In this document: in pieces, positions 20,021 through 28,892 of the stretch
Layout: each line of letters begins with the position of its first letter
Position numbering within the stretch: the stretch's first letter is position 1
IMG/VR virus record: IMGVR_UViG_3300028559_000015
Coordinates: 1 to 64,000 of that record
DNA: 64,000 bases
Source: a virus
Direction: 5' to 3' (one strand)
The notes under the pieces: generated by a model
Told to the model about the DNA's origin: nothing
Database searches by the model: none
The model's input: only the letters and a program-made list of their open reading frames with translations
Program-made: the position numbers and the translations under genes

Positions 20021-20049
20021 TTGACTTCGGGTATTCGGTTTGCTATATT
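20021..20049 (+). promoter_or_regulatory. Promoter of the repeated TATATTGAAT family
   Basis: TTGACT (20021-20026), 17 bp, TATATT (20044-20049), followed by GAATCATAGACAGA. Confidence 0.75.
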
Positions 20050-20087
20050 GAATCATAGACAGACACACACAAACGGAGCTGACGAAA

Positions 20088-20438
20088 ATGGCTTACATGA
20101 ATCAAGAGCGTAAAGCAATCATCGCTTCTAACTTGAAGCCTATCCTCAAGAAGTACAACATGAAGGGCACCCTTTCTGTCCGTGACCATTCTAGCATCGT
20201 GCTGACTCTCAAGTCTGGCAAGATTGATTTTGGTTCCGCTCGTGATCAGGTGAATCCTTACTGGTTCCACGAACACTACGAAGGTGTTGCTAAGGAGTTT
20301 CTCACCGAAGCGTTTGCTGCTCTCAAGAGCGCAGGATGGTATAATAATACCCGCGCGGAGATTGACTATTTTGATATTGCTTACTACGTTGATGTCAACG
20401 TTGGTAAGTGGAACAAGCCCTACGTGCTGGAGTCGTAA
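20088..20438 (+). CDS. Conserved phage protein
   Basis: 116 aa. It opens MAYMNQERKAIIASNLKPILKKYNMKGTLSVR, a beginning shared by a small protein family of many large phages; function unknown. It is well expressed by context: family promoter and CGGAGCTGACGAAA before the ATG. Confidence 0.75.
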   Translation: MAYMNQERKAIIASNLKPILKKYNMKGTLSVRDHSSIVLTLKSGKIDFGSARDQVNPYWFHEHYEGVAKEFLTEAFAALKSAGWYNNTRAEIDYFDIAYYVDVNVGKWNKPYVLES

Positions 20439-20474
20439 TGCAAAAAGTAAAAGAAATCGTCTTTAATACGCTCT

Positions 20475-20518
20475 GCTACACGGTGTATTATAATGAACTC
20501 ATTGTGTGTAGCTTTTTT
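20475..20518 (+). terminator. Terminator
   Basis: GCTACAC (20475-20481) with GTGTAGC (20506-20512), then TTTTTT. Confidence 0.65.
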
Positions 20519-20550
20519 CTTATTCTTGTTTTGGCATTTGGAGTCTAACT

Positions 20551-20697
20551 ATGTATAACTACTGGATTCTTATTCGTAACTCGAACGGGTTCCCCATGAA
20601 GGTGACTATTCAGGCATCGAACCCGTACGTTGCGATTCAACAAGCCCGCGCCCTTTATGGGTCGAATCTGATTTCGGAAGGGGCAAACCAATACTAA
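20551..20697 (+). CDS. Small hypothetical protein
   Basis: 48 aa; TTTGGAGTCTAACT before the ATG. Beta-alpha pattern with QARALYG near residue 31, as in short phage proteins of unknown role. Followed by a terminator. Confidence 0.6.
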   Translation: MYNYWILIRNSNGFPMKVTIQASNPYVAIQQARALYGSNLISEGANQY

Positions 20698-20705
20698 AGC
20701 ATTTT

Positions 20706-20741
20706 GGGTACCAGAGTCTTTGACTTTGGTACCCCGTTTTG
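20706..20741 (+). terminator. Terminator
   Basis: GGGTACCA with TGGTACCC, followed by CGTTTTG. Confidence 0.65.
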
Positions 20742-20784
20742 TTAATATTATTAATGTGCAATTTCGCACTATGAAGGAGATACT

Positions 20785-21147
20785 ATGACTACACAAACTT
20801 TTAAGGTTGTCGGCATCACTGTCCATAATCGAACTGCAAAGGTTCGTTTCACCGAAGACATGGTTCGTCGGGTGAAACAGTTTACGAAGGGCGGAGCTAC
20901 TCGATGTGACTTCATCGAGTTACCGAACGAGATGACCAAGATTGAGGCTCTCAAGTACATGCTTACCCGCAAGGAGTTCTCGTCACCTGATGATCAAGCT
21001 ACCATTGAAGACACGCTGTATGATAAAGAGCGTGAAGCTGGTAGAGGTGAAGTTCGGGTGAAGTCGAAGCCCTCGCTTGACGCTATCAAGTCTCGTCCGC
21101 GCAAGGATGTTACTGTTGAAGACGTACTGGGGGCAGTGAATGACTAA
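20785..21147 (+). CDS. Hypothetical protein
   Basis: 120 aa; AAGGAGATACT before the ATG. Basic. Overlaps the next start by 8 nt, so the two are probably coupled. No family recognised. Confidence 0.68.
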   Translation: MTTQTFKVVGITVHNRTAKVRFTEDMVRRVKQFTKGGATRCDFIELPNEMTKIEALKYMLTRKEFSSPDDQATIEDTLYDKEREAGRGEVRVKSKPSLDAIKSRPRKDVTVEDVLGAVND

Positions 21148-21343
21148 GGCTATCAAGATTAGTGATAAGCTGGCTAAGGTTAGCGAAACAATAAACGTTT
21201 ATTTTTATGATAACGCATATATGGTTGAAGCAAGCGGTCGTGACAAGAATGATGACTGGTGTACAGTAAAGCTTGTGTGTAAGGATCTTGATGAAGTTCA
21301 GAAGCTTCTGCAAGAAGCAGAATCTATTCCCCGCGATAGCTAA
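21140..21343 (+). CDS. Hypothetical protein
   Basis: 67 aa, overlapping the previous gene. No family recognised. Confidence 0.65.
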   Translation: MTKAIKISDKLAKVSETINVYFYDNAYMVEASGRDKNDDWCTVKLVCKDLDEVQKLLQEAESIPRDS

Positions 21344-21397
21344 CATGAAGACCCAAAGCACGTTAGCCCGACATCGATATTATGAAGGAGTGAAGCC

Positions 21398-21640
21398 ATG
21401 AGCGCCGAGACATCATCTGACGCCCACCCCCCACAACCCGACGTTCCTGCCCTGCTCAAGCGCCTTGACGCGGTCCGGGCCACCGCCGACGTCAACGAGA
21501 TCAAGGCGGGTGACGAGGGTACCGTCGTGGCCCGGTGGGCGATGCCAACCGTGTCAGTGAGATGGGACAAGGACGGCCTGATCCGTCGTATCCACCGCAA
21601 CAGGCTCGCCCTTATTCAGACAGAGAGACTGAACAAATGA
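21398..21640 (+). CDS. Hypothetical protein, GC-rich gene
   Basis: 80 aa; AAGGAGTGAAGCC before the ATG. EIKAGDEGTVV and VSVRWDKDGLIRRI suggest a small SH3/KOW-like barrel. Base composition is clearly richer in GC than its neighbours, suggesting recent transfer. Overlaps the next start. Confidence 0.65.
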   Translation: MSAETSSDAHPPQPDVPALLKRLDAVRATADVNEIKAGDEGTVVARWAMPTVSVRWDKDGLIRRIHRNRLALIQTERLNK

Positions 21641-21951
21641 TGGTGCCGCCCCAAGAGGGCCCGTCTCTACAAGATATTATAGATACGAACCATTATTATG
21701 ATGTTGGAGCTTCTATCCTTGTTTGTAAACAAGCATTGGTTGCTGCTAACGAGTTGTTCGGCGGAGACTCTCTGAAGGGTCTTCTGTACATCATGGCTGA
21801 TGGGTATGCAATCTCTGTGGGGAACAACCTTCCCCCTGAGGAACGTCGTGCTGCCCGTCTTAGGTGGAACCGCAAACGTGCAGAATCCGAGTCTGTTCGG
21901 ATAAGAGAGAAATACGATCCTGCATATTGGAAAGGAACCCCCGATGTTTGA
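21637..21951 (+). CDS. Hypothetical protein
   Basis: 104 aa from ATG 21637, overlapping the previous stop. No family recognised. Overlaps the next gene by 8 nt. Confidence 0.65.
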   Translation: MMVPPQEGPSLQDIIDTNHYYDVGASILVCKQALVAANELFGGDSLKGLLYIMADGYAISVGNNLPPEERRAARLRWNRKRAESESVRIREKYDPAYWKGTPDV

Positions 21952-22144
21952 TGAAATCCCAAATAAGTATCTTCGAATCTTTGTAAGACTCGTTGTCCTC
22001 GTGGTTGGCGTGTTGCTTATCGCACTGGCAGGGTTTGTTGTACAAACACTGACCGGGTTTGATACAGGTGTCATTCGCGGCGGCGCTTATACATTACTTT
22101 GGCTTACGATCATGCCATCGTTGCGTCCTTGGTATAAAGGTTGA
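21944..22144 (+). CDS. Small membrane protein
   Basis: 66 aa; residues 11-34 and about 44-58 are membrane segments. Its 3' end overlaps the -35 box of the next promoter. Confidence 0.65.
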   Translation: MFDEIPNKYLRIFVRLVVLVVGVLLIALAGFVVQTLTGFDTGVIRGGAYTLLWLTIMPSLRPWYKG

Positions 22145-22169
22145 CTTCGGGTACCCATTCTGCTATATT
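22141..22169 (+). promoter_or_regulatory. Promoter of the repeated TATATTGAAT family
   Basis: TTGACT (22141-22146), 17 bp, TATATT (22164-22169), then GAATCATAG. Confidence 0.75.
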
Positions 22170-22212
22170 GAATCATAGATAAATACAGCAGCTACTAAAA
22201 AGGAGAAACATT

Positions 22213-22359
22213 TTGAACAAGCATCTTATGGTGGGAATCGGTGGCGTCAAGTGCAACTGCTGCTTCCCTGCTCCTGGTTCTAAGCACCGCAAAATGGTTA
22301 TCCGCAAGGCAAAGCGCGACGAGGCTAAGGCTGCTTGGAAGGCCGAGGTTCTCAATTAA
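22213..22359 (+). CDS. Small cysteine-containing basic protein
   Basis: 48 aa from TTG with AGGAGAAAC upstream. KCNCC at residues 13-17 and a Lys/Arg-rich tail. No family recognised. Directly behind a family promoter. Confidence 0.6.
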   Translation: MNKHLMVGIGGVKCNCCFPAPGSKHRKMVIRKAKRDEAKAAWKAEVLN

Positions 22360-22386
22360 AAATAACAGGTAGATCAAAGAAAAAGG

Positions 22387-22415
22387 TTGACTTCGGAAAC
22401 TAAGTTTGCTATAGT
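22387..22415 (+). promoter_or_regulatory. Promoter
   Basis: TTGACT (22387-22392), 17 bp, TATAGT (22410-22415). GATAAATAA (22446-22454) downstream is also late-promoter-like, so the next gene may be expressed twice. Confidence 0.7.
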
Positions 22416-22470
22416 AAATTTACTAAGAGCATTTCGCTTCACTTTGATAAATAATACAAAGGATTAAGAT

Positions 22471-22800
22471 ATGAAGATTAATGAATTGCTCAACGAATCA
22501 GCACCCGATGATTGGAACGACGAAGAAGAAGTCGTGGTTGATCCTGATCAGGACAAAATCCCACACCTCGTGATGCAGTTGAAGAAAGCTGCCGATGTTA
22601 GTGGCAATCATCCCATCACTTTCAAGGATGGCACGAAGCACAAGATTCCTATGAAAGACATCATTTCGTTCATGCGTAAGTACAACGACCTGAAGCCGAT
22701 GGATCGTGAAGTAATGCAGGATGTTGCTGCTAAGAGCAACGATGACTTCTACGCTGTAATTCAGGGTTTTAATCGCTCTCCTGCCCCTCGCGGTATCTAA
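22471..22800 (+). CDS. Putative head-targeted protein (capsid-targeting N-terminus)
   Basis: 109 aa. It begins MKINELLNE, which resembles the T4 capsid-targeting peptide (MKTYQEFIAE) with a prohead-protease-type (L/I)xE cleavage site at residue 9. The rest is acidic then helical, with no family recognised. Preceded by both a host-type promoter and GATAAATAA. Confidence 0.65.
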   Translation: MKINELLNESAPDDWNDEEEVVVDPDQDKIPHLVMQLKKAADVSGNHPITFKDGTKHKIPMKDIISFMRKYNDLKPMDREVMQDVAAKSNDDFYAVIQGFNRSPAPRGI

Positions 22801-22807
22801 TTAAAAC

Positions 22808-22838
22808 AGAAAGCCCTAGTAGCAATACTAGGGCTTTA
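22808..22838. terminator. Bidirectional terminator hairpin
   Basis: AAAGCCCTAGTA with TACTAGGGCTTT, loop GCAA; lies between convergent genes. Confidence 0.75.
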
Positions 22839-22873
22839 CCATGGGTACCAAGGTAGGCTCTTTGTTGAACTAC

Positions 22874-23071
22874 CTAATAGATTCCAGTCATACGGAATAG
22901 ATGAGCAGGATGACCCTCTTCTGGTAGGTAGAATCTTTGTTTTTGAAGTTCTTGCATCTGCTTTAAGTAACCATGCAGCGACTCTTTCAAATGACCAGTG
23001 TCACCGTCAGTCGCAAGCGGCCAATCTTCGAACCCTTCTAAATTGGGTAGGTAGTCGTGATCTTGTTGCAT
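22874..23071 (-). CDS. Hypothetical protein
   Basis: 65 aa; AAAGGATGACAA precedes the ATG on the minus strand. No family recognised. It is convergent with 22471 and divergent from the porin-like gene. Confidence 0.6.
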   Translation of the reverse strand: MQQDHDYLPNLEGFEDWPLATDGDTGHLKESLHGYLKQMQELQKQRFYLPEEGHPAHLFRMTGIY

Positions 23072-23219
23072 TTGTCATCCTTTATGCGAGTACTACACTC
23101 CTATTTATGTGTTTACCCATATAAGCTCAATAAAAAAAATCAGACACACATTCAGCAATAAATATTATTACCTAGCAGAGAGACTGATAGGATCTTTAAC
23201 ATAAAAGGAAATAAAAAGT

Positions 23220-23690
23220 ATGAAGAAGTTACTCGTAATCGCGGCTGTCGCAATGGCTGCCTTCACTACCCCGGCAATGGCACAAGACTTCGCCGGCCCT
23301 CGCATTGAGGTTGCTGTCGGAGCTGATGATGTGAAAAACGGCGTCGATCCAACAGACCTTGTTTATGGTGCTGCTCTTGGGTATGACATTCAGCGCGGTA
23401 AGTTTGTTTTTGGTGTTGACGCATCTGCTGCTAACATCTTTGATGACGCTGACCTCGGTGTAGGTGCCCGCGCCGGCTATGTCGTTAGCGAAAACGTTCT
23501 CGCATATACCCGCGTTGGTTATACTAATCTTGACCTCGGTCGTCGCTCCGTTGATGGTGCTACTATCGGCGGCGGGTTTGAAGTAAACGTGTCTGATTCG
23601 ATGTTCGTTAAGGCTGAATATCGTTACACTGACTTCGACGGTGGTCTTGGTCGTCATGGCGGACTCGTCGGCCTCGGCGTCCGTTTCTAA
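23220..23690 (+). CDS. Outer-membrane beta-barrel protein (Omp25/OmpA-barrel-like)
   Basis: 156 aa. Sec signal peptide (cleavage near AMA-QDF, residue 21). The rest alternates as short beta strands: GADDVKNGV, GAALGYDI, ARAGYVVSENVLAYTRVGYTN, FVKAEYRYTDFD and a terminal strand ending in Phe (GVRF), the outer-membrane insertion signal. It looks like a small alphaproteobacterial porin-type barrel. A phage copy could alter the infected cell's surface and block further adsorption. Followed by a strong hairpin. Confidence 0.82.
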   Translation: MKKLLVIAAVAMAAFTTPAMAQDFAGPRIEVAVGADDVKNGVDPTDLVYGAALGYDIQRGKFVFGVDASAANIFDDADLGVGARAGYVVSENVLAYTRVGYTNLDLGRRSVDGATIGGGFEVNVSDSMFVKAEYRYTDFDGGLGRHGGLVGLGVRF

Positions 23691-23716
23691 GTATTACTGA
23701 CTAATCTAGCAACAAA

Positions 23717-23746
23717 GTAGCGGCGGGGAGAAATCTCCGCCGCTAC
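23717..23746 (+). terminator. Terminator-like hairpin
   Basis: GTAGCGGCGG with CCGCCGCTAC; GC-rich, weak T-tract. Confidence 0.6.
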
Positions 23747-23767
23747 CCTATTGTAGTAAATACATAC

Positions 23768-24316
23768 ATGAAAATTGGTCTTAGTCAGAAGATATTGAAT
23801 CATAATGGTACAGTACATGATGCTATTGACCATGGCTGGTATTCAATACTCACTGGGCACAGTCTTTACTTTTTACCCAACACAAGTAATCAGCAATTCG
23901 ACCACGTGGCTGACACCCTAGACTCACTGATACTTACCGGCGGCGAATCTTCTGAATTAAGACAAAGTGTGGAACTAAGTTTAGCAAACAAGATGATAGA
24001 GCGCGGTAAGCCTGTAGTAGGAATTGCTCAGGGTGCATTAGCAATAGCCGATATATTGGGTGCTACGCTAGAGCCAATAAAGAAACACGTAACAGTAAAC
24101 TATCCTATAATTTATCACGGTGAAGTTCTAGAAGTCACAGGAGATCATGCTACTGGTATTCTAAAGAACGAAGCGAGTGTTGAGGTACTATGCACAGATT
24201 ATAATGGATATACCGAAGCTTTCATAAAAGGTAATGTCGCCGGTGTCTTGTGGAATCCAGAACGGATGGTCAAGCCTTGGATTCCACCGGAGATCGCCCT
24301 CTTATTAAGAATTTAA
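23768..24316 (+). CDS. Class I glutamine amidotransferase-like protein lacking the catalytic Cys
   Basis: 182 aa. Fold signatures: LILTGGESSELR (about 56), GKPVVGIAQGALAIADILGA (about 79-98) and VAGVLWNPERM near the end. In active enzymes the second motif is GxCxG; here Ala/Gln replace the nucleophile, and the later H-P-E motif is N-P-E. It probably binds rather than hydrolyses a substrate. Weak late-type box TAGTAAATAC precedes it. Confidence 0.7.
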   Translation: MKIGLSQKILNHNGTVHDAIDHGWYSILTGHSLYFLPNTSNQQFDHVADTLDSLILTGGESSELRQSVELSLANKMIERGKPVVGIAQGALAIADILGATLEPIKKHVTVNYPIIYHGEVLEVTGDHATGILKNEASVEVLCTDYNGYTEAFIKGNVAGVLWNPERMVKPWIPPEIALLLRI

Positions 24317-24325
24317 GATAAATAG
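24317..24325 (+). promoter_or_regulatory. Late-promoter-like box
   Basis: GATAAATAG, 5 nt before ATG 24330. Confidence 0.45.
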
Positions 24326-24329
24326 CTTG

Positions 24330-25040
24330 ATGAGAGCAAGAGAATTCATATCCGAACGCAAAAAAAAGCGCAGTAAGAAAAAATCCACCCGTGGATATTT
24401 CTTTCCTGGATATGCCTACTATGGATTAGGAAGTTCTGACTCTAGCGGAGATTCAGGCGGTGACGGCGGTGGCGAGAGCGTCAACGAAGCGCCTGAGATA
24501 GAACTAGCTAGACGATTGCCTTCACTTGCTAAACACAATTATAATGCCATTGACACTTTAATGCGTAAGATTGCAAAGAAACATCGTATTACTAACGGAG
24601 CACTACATCGCTTATTTCAAAACAAGTACAACGATAGGCCTGATCATTGGATCAAAAACAAGCTTGATGAAAACGACCCGATTGTTAGTGATATCTCGGC
24701 GGAGGTAGAAAAGTTTGTTGAATGGACTGCCGAAAAACTTAATCTTAAGAAGGTTCCTAAGATAGAGTTATCAATGGACACTGAAGAAGCGCAGACCAAT
24801 CATCATACTGGCGGGCATGTTCCCGGAGAAGATAGCGTTTGGGTTTATGCGAAGAATCGTAATCTCGCGGATATTCTTAGAACAGTATTCCATGAACTAG
24901 TACATGTTCGTCAACATGAGATAGGCATGATCAAGCCCGGAGATAGTTATCCTGGGTCACCTATTGAAGCAATGGCCGATATGCTAGCCGGTAAATACAT
25001 AAAGATTTACGGTGAGAAGAATCACCACATCTTTCAATAA
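24330..25040 (+). CDS. Putative head-packaged metallopeptidase
   Basis: 236 aa from ATG 24330. It begins MRAREFISE, T4 capsid-targeting-like with an IxE cleavage site at residue 9. Next come a basic stretch, a Gly/Ser/Asp-rich linker and, from about 185, a HExxH zinc site (VFHELVHVRQHEIG) with a downstream Glu-Ala (SPIEAMADMLAGKY) as third ligand region. Suggests a protease packaged in the head and delivered with the DNA; both steps are inferred. Confidence 0.7.
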   Translation: MRAREFISERKKKRSKKKSTRGYFFPGYAYYGLGSSDSSGDSGGDGGGESVNEAPEIELARRLPSLAKHNYNAIDTLMRKIAKKHRITNGALHRLFQNKYNDRPDHWIKNKLDENDPIVSDISAEVEKFVEWTAEKLNLKKVPKIELSMDTEEAQTNHHTGGHVPGEDSVWVYAKNRNLADILRTVFHELVHVRQHEIGMIKPGDSYPGSPIEAMADMLAGKYIKIYGEKNHHIFQ

Positions 25041-25054
25041 GGTTACCAATATAG

Positions 25055-25082
25055 TTGAATTCTCTGCGTAGTCTGCTATACT
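25055..25082 (+). promoter_or_regulatory. Promoter for dsbA/polymerase
   Basis: TTGAAT (25055-25060), 16 bp, TATACT (25077-25082). Confidence 0.65.
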
Positions 25083-25104
25083 AACTAGACGATAAGGAGA
25101 ATCT

Positions 25105-25365
25105 ATGACAACTCGCATTTTTAATAATGAAGCTAAGACCAAGCTGACCCAACTGGTGAACGAGGGTATGGCTGTGATGCAAGAGATCGAGACACTAAAT
25201 GAAGGTCTCGGTGACACGATTAAGGCAATCGCTGAGGAACTTGAAATTAAGCCTAGCGTATTGAAGAAAGCAATTCGTATCGCGCATAAACAGCGCCTGA
25301 ACGAAGAAAATGAAGCCCACGACGAACTCAACACTATTTTGGAGACAGTTGGCAAGACTAACTGA
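25105..25365 (+). CDS. dsbA: DsbA-like dsDNA-binding late transcription protein
   Basis: 86 aa. Sequence LNEGLGDTIKAIAEELEIKPSVLKKAIRIAHK (about 33-64) matches the helix-turn-helix core of T4 DsbA, a small RNA-polymerase-associated DNA-binding protein acting at late promoters. Length is close to T4's (89 aa). AAGGAGAATCT before the ATG; the stop codon abuts the polymerase start, forming one operon. Confidence 0.82.
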   Translation: MTTRIFNNEAKTKLTQLVNEGMAVMQEIETLNEGLGDTIKAIAEELEIKPSVLKKAIRIAHKQRLNEENEAHDELNTILETVGKTN

Positions 25366-28076
25366 TGGCATACGTTGACGCAATCTTAGAACAGAGCGCG
25401 GATAAGGTTTACGTAGTAGAGCGTACTCCCGAAGGTAAGCGGGCCTATAAGGAATATAGTACCAACTATGTTTTTTATTACTCTGACCCGAAAGGAAAGC
25501 AGCGTTCTATCTACGGAGACCCTGTATCTCGTTTCTCTACACGAAAACGTGCAGAGTTCGAGAAGGAGCGCAGAATTCACTCTAACAAGAAGTTGTTCGA
25601 GAGTGACGTTAACGTGGTCTTTAGGTGCCTGTCTGAAAACTATCTAAACGCAGAGCCTCCTAAACTTCATACTTGCTTCTTCGACATTGAAGTGGACTTT
25701 GACCCGGAACGCGGTTTCAGTCCCACAGATGACCCATTCAATGCAGTGACGGCGATCACGCTCTATCTTGACTGGCTGGATCATCTGATCACTCTTGCGA
25801 TTCCTCCGAGGCACATGACCGATGAGACTGCACAAGAGTTAGTCAAAGACTTCCCGAACACGTTCCTGTTCCGCAGCGAAATCGAAATGTTCGATACGTT
25901 CTTTGATCTTATCGAAGATGCAGACGTACTCACTGGCTGGAACTCAGAAGGGTACGACGTTCCCTATATGGTGAATCGGGTTACTCGGATGATGAGTAAG
26001 AACGACACTCGCAGGTTCTGTCTGATGGGTCAGCTTCCGAAGCCTCGTACTTATGAGCGTTTCGGTAAGGCCGAACAGACATATGACTTTGTTGGTCGTA
26101 TTCATCTTGACTACCTACAACTCTACAAGAAGTATAACTACGAATCTCGTCACAGCTATTCACTTGATGCGATCGGTGAGTATGAACTAGGTGAACGCAA
26201 GACTCAATACGAAGGATCATTGGATCAGCTATACAACAAGGACTTTAGAAAGTTCATCGAGTATAACCGTCAGGACACGATGCTTGTGTTCAAGATTCAC
26301 AATAAGCTAAAGTTTCTTGATCTTGCAAACGCCCTAGCGCATGAGAACACTGTGCTACTCCCAACGGTCATGGGGTCAGTGGCGATGATCGAAATGGCAG
26401 TAATGAACGAATCACATGCTCGTGGCTTCGTCGTTCCGGACAAGAAGCGTAAAGACTCTCACGATGAAGTCTCTCAGGCAGCGGGTGCTTACGTGGCTAC
26501 TCCGCACAAAGGCATTCACGAATGGGTAGGAGCAGTTGACATCAACTCGCTGTATCCTTCTGCTATTCGTGCATTGAACATGGCCCCTGAAACTATCGTG
26601 GGTCAGGTTAGGCAAACGCTTACTGATCAATATATGAATGATAAGAGCCTTTCGCTAGCTAAAGATAAGCGCAAAAAGAAGAACGGGGATGATGCAGAAG
26701 CTGTCACTGGTGCTATTCTTTGGGAAGGTCTGTTTGGTTCACTAGAGTATACTGCTGTGATGAACCAAGAGCGCGGGACGACGCTCACGATTGATTATGC
26801 AGACGGTCGCAGTGAAGAAAAGTCTGCTGCTGAAATCTGGAAGATGATCTTTGATAGTCATCGTCCTTGGATCCTTTCAGCTAACGGAACCATCTTCACT
26901 TACGAGAAAGAAGGAATCATTCCGGGTCTGCTGTCTCGCTGGTATACAGAACGTAAAGCTATTCAGAAGCAAGCTAAAGAAGCGTACGGTACTGATATGT
27001 ACGAGTACTACGATAAGCGTCAGCTTGTTCGTAAGATTCTGCTAAACTCTGCATACGGCGCGCTTTTGAACGAACACTGTCGATTCTACGACAAGCGCAT
27101 CGGTCAATCTGTCACGTTGTCTGGTCGCCAGATTGTCAAGCACATGATGAGTCAAATCAATGAAATCGTTGAAGGCACTTATCAGCATGACGGTAAAGCT
27201 ATCGTCTATGGCGACACTGACTCCTGCTACTTCACTGCATATCCTGCACTCAAGCCTCAGATTGAAAGGGGAGAGCTAGAGTGGAGCAAGGAACTGTGTG
27301 TCGAACTATACGACAACATCGCAGACCAAGCTAATGATAGCTTCCCGGCTTTCATGGAGAAGGCGTTTCATGCCCCGCGCAAGAACGGTGAAATCATCAA
27401 GGCTGGTCGAGAATTGATCGGTGATCGTGCGATCTTCATCACGAAGAAGCGTTATGCTATCAACATCTTCGATAAGGAAGGCAAGCGACAGGACACTAAC
27501 GGTAAGCTAGGCTCTGTCAAGGCAATGGGTCTTGATCTGAAACGTGCTGATACGCCGAAGTATGTTCAAGAATTCTTGATGCAAGTGCTTTGTATGGTCA
27601 TTCAGGAAGGTAAGAACCGCGATGATGTCGTTGACAAGATTCGTGAGTTCAAGACTTGGCTCTCTACACAAGATAGTTGGACTAAGGGAAATCCGAAGTC
27701 TGTCAACAATCTGACTAATCACACTATCAAGTTTGAGAAGACTGGTAAGTGTGCAGTTGGTCATGCTAAAGCTGCTATCAACTACAACTATCTTCGTAGG
27801 ATGAATAGTGATCAGTATAGTCAGAAGATTGTCGACGGCATGAAGGTTATCGTCTGTTCTCTCAAAGATAACATGTTCGGCTTTACTTCTGTCGCATATC
27901 CTACAGACGAACTTAGACTTCCGCAATGGTTCCTTGAACTGCCTTTCGATGATCTAGACATGGAACGAAAGCTAGTTGATGAGAAGATCGACAATCTATT
28001 GGGTGTTCTAAACTGGAATATCCGAGTAGATACTAACACTAACAGTACTGCCAGTGATCTTTTCAGTTTCGGTTAA
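25365..28076 (+). CDS. Family B DNA polymerase, T4 gp43 type
   Basis: 903 aa, the usual size for T4-type enzymes. 3'-5' exonuclease: FFDIEVD (about 105-111), LTGWNSEGYD (about 189-198), YNRQD (about 300). Polymerase: VDINSLYPS (about 391-399, motif A), KILLNSAYG (about 557-565, motif B) and YGDTDS (about 615-620, motif C). All catalytic acids are present, so it should be the active replicative enzyme. The start overlaps the dsbA stop. The gp45-like clamp follows. Confidence 0.97.
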   Translation: MAYVDAILEQSADKVYVVERTPEGKRAYKEYSTNYVFYYSDPKGKQRSIYGDPVSRFSTRKRAEFEKERRIHSNKKLFESDVNVVFRCLSENYLNAEPPKLHTCFFDIEVDFDPERGFSPTDDPFNAVTAITLYLDWLDHLITLAIPPRHMTDETAQELVKDFPNTFLFRSEIEMFDTFFDLIEDADVLTGWNSEGYDVPYMVNRVTRMMSKNDTRRFCLMGQLPKPRTYERFGKAEQTYDFVGRIHLDYLQLYKKYNYESRHSYSLDAIGEYELGERKTQYEGSLDQLYNKDFRKFIEYNRQDTMLVFKIHNKLKFLDLANALAHENTVLLPTVMGSVAMIEMAVMNESHARGFVVPDKKRKDSHDEVSQAAGAYVATPHKGIHEWVGAVDINSLYPSAIRALNMAPETIVGQVRQTLTDQYMNDKSLSLAKDKRKKKNGDDAEAVTGAILWEGLFGSLEYTAVMNQERGTTLTIDYADGRSEEKSAAEIWKMIFDSHRPWILSANGTIFTYEKEGIIPGLLSRWYTERKAIQKQAKEAYGTDMYEYYDKRQLVRKILLNSAYGALLNEHCRFYDKRIGQSVTLSGRQIVKHMMSQINEIVEGTYQHDGKAIVYGDTDSCYFTAYPALKPQIERGELEWSKELCVELYDNIADQANDSFPAFMEKAFHAPRKNGEIIKAGRELIGDRAIFITKKRYAINIFDKEGKRQDTNGKLGSVKAMGLDLKRADTPKYVQEFLMQVLCMVIQEGKNRDDVVDKIREFKTWLSTQDSWTKGNPKSVNNLTNHTIKFEKTGKCAVGHAKAAINYNYLRRMNSDQYSQKIVDGMKVIVCSLKDNMFGFTSVAYPTDELRLPQWFLELPFDDLDMERKLVDEKIDNLLGVLNWNIRVDTNTNSTASDLFSFG

Positions 28077-28084
28077 CTAGAGCA

Positions 28085-28113
28085 TTGACAAGCGCAAAGA
28101 AATCCACTATTAT
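28085..28113 (+). promoter_or_regulatory. Promoter for sliding clamp
   Basis: TTGACA (28085-28090), 17 bp, TATTAT (28108-28113). Confidence 0.7.
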
Positions 28114-28157
28114 ACACAGTATAAAATCCTAAATATCATTAACAAAGGAAACACATA

Positions 28158-28892
28158 ATGAAAGACTACTTGCTCGACCTAGTTGAACACACTCATGCCC
28201 TCGGCATCATTGATCTTGTCAAGATCGTGGGAACCGACACAGAAACAAAATTTAGTGCATATTCGGAACAACGGGAGGCTGTGGTCACTGGTTCATTCAA
28301 GACACCGATTCCAGAGTTTGCAGGCACTTTTGGCATGCCTAACCTATCTAAGTTAAAGACTATTATTGGTTTTGCTGAATACGATGACGATGCTAAGATC
28401 AATCTCATCCGAGAGGACTCTGCGGGTGAAAAAGATGCTCCTGCTCGTATCCACTTTGAAACTGCAACGGGTGATTTCGTTAACGACTACCGCCTGATGT
28501 TCAGGTATATCGTTGAAGCTAAGGTGCAGGACGTTAAGTTCCGCGGTGCTACATGGGACGTTGAGTTTGAACCTACTGTTGTCGGAATCAACCGCTTGAA
28601 GAAGCAGGCTTCTGCTAATAGCGAAGAACTCACGTTCAACACCAAGACTGATAACGGAGACCTTAAGATTTACTTCGGTGACATTTCTACTCACTCCGGT
28701 AACTTTGTCTTCCAGCCGGGCGTTACTGGTACTCTGTCTCGTGCGTGGAACTGGCCTGTCAAGGTATTCCTCGCAATCATGGATCTTCCCGGTGACAAAA
28801 AGATTCGCATAGCAGACGCAGGTGCTATTGAAATCCTTGTAGATAGCGGTCTTGCAACTTATTGCTATCGTTTGCCCGCACAAGCGAAGTAA
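28158..28892 (+). CDS. DNA polymerase sliding clamp, T4 gp45 type
   Basis: 244 aa (T4 gp45 is 228). Clamp-like features include MPNLSKLKTIIGFAEYDDDAKINL near residue 60 and repeated strand-helix blocks. It would form a ring tethering the polymerase and, in T4, also activates late transcription. It has its own promoter and AAAGGAAACACATA before the ATG. Confidence 0.88.
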   Translation: MKDYLLDLVEHTHALGIIDLVKIVGTDTETKFSAYSEQREAVVTGSFKTPIPEFAGTFGMPNLSKLKTIIGFAEYDDDAKINLIREDSAGEKDAPARIHFETATGDFVNDYRLMFRYIVEAKVQDVKFRGATWDVEFEPTVVGINRLKKQASANSEELTFNTKTDNGDLKIYFGDISTHSGNFVFQPGVTGTLSRAWNWPVKVFLAIMDLPGDKKIRIADAGAIEILVDSGLATYCYRLPAQAK

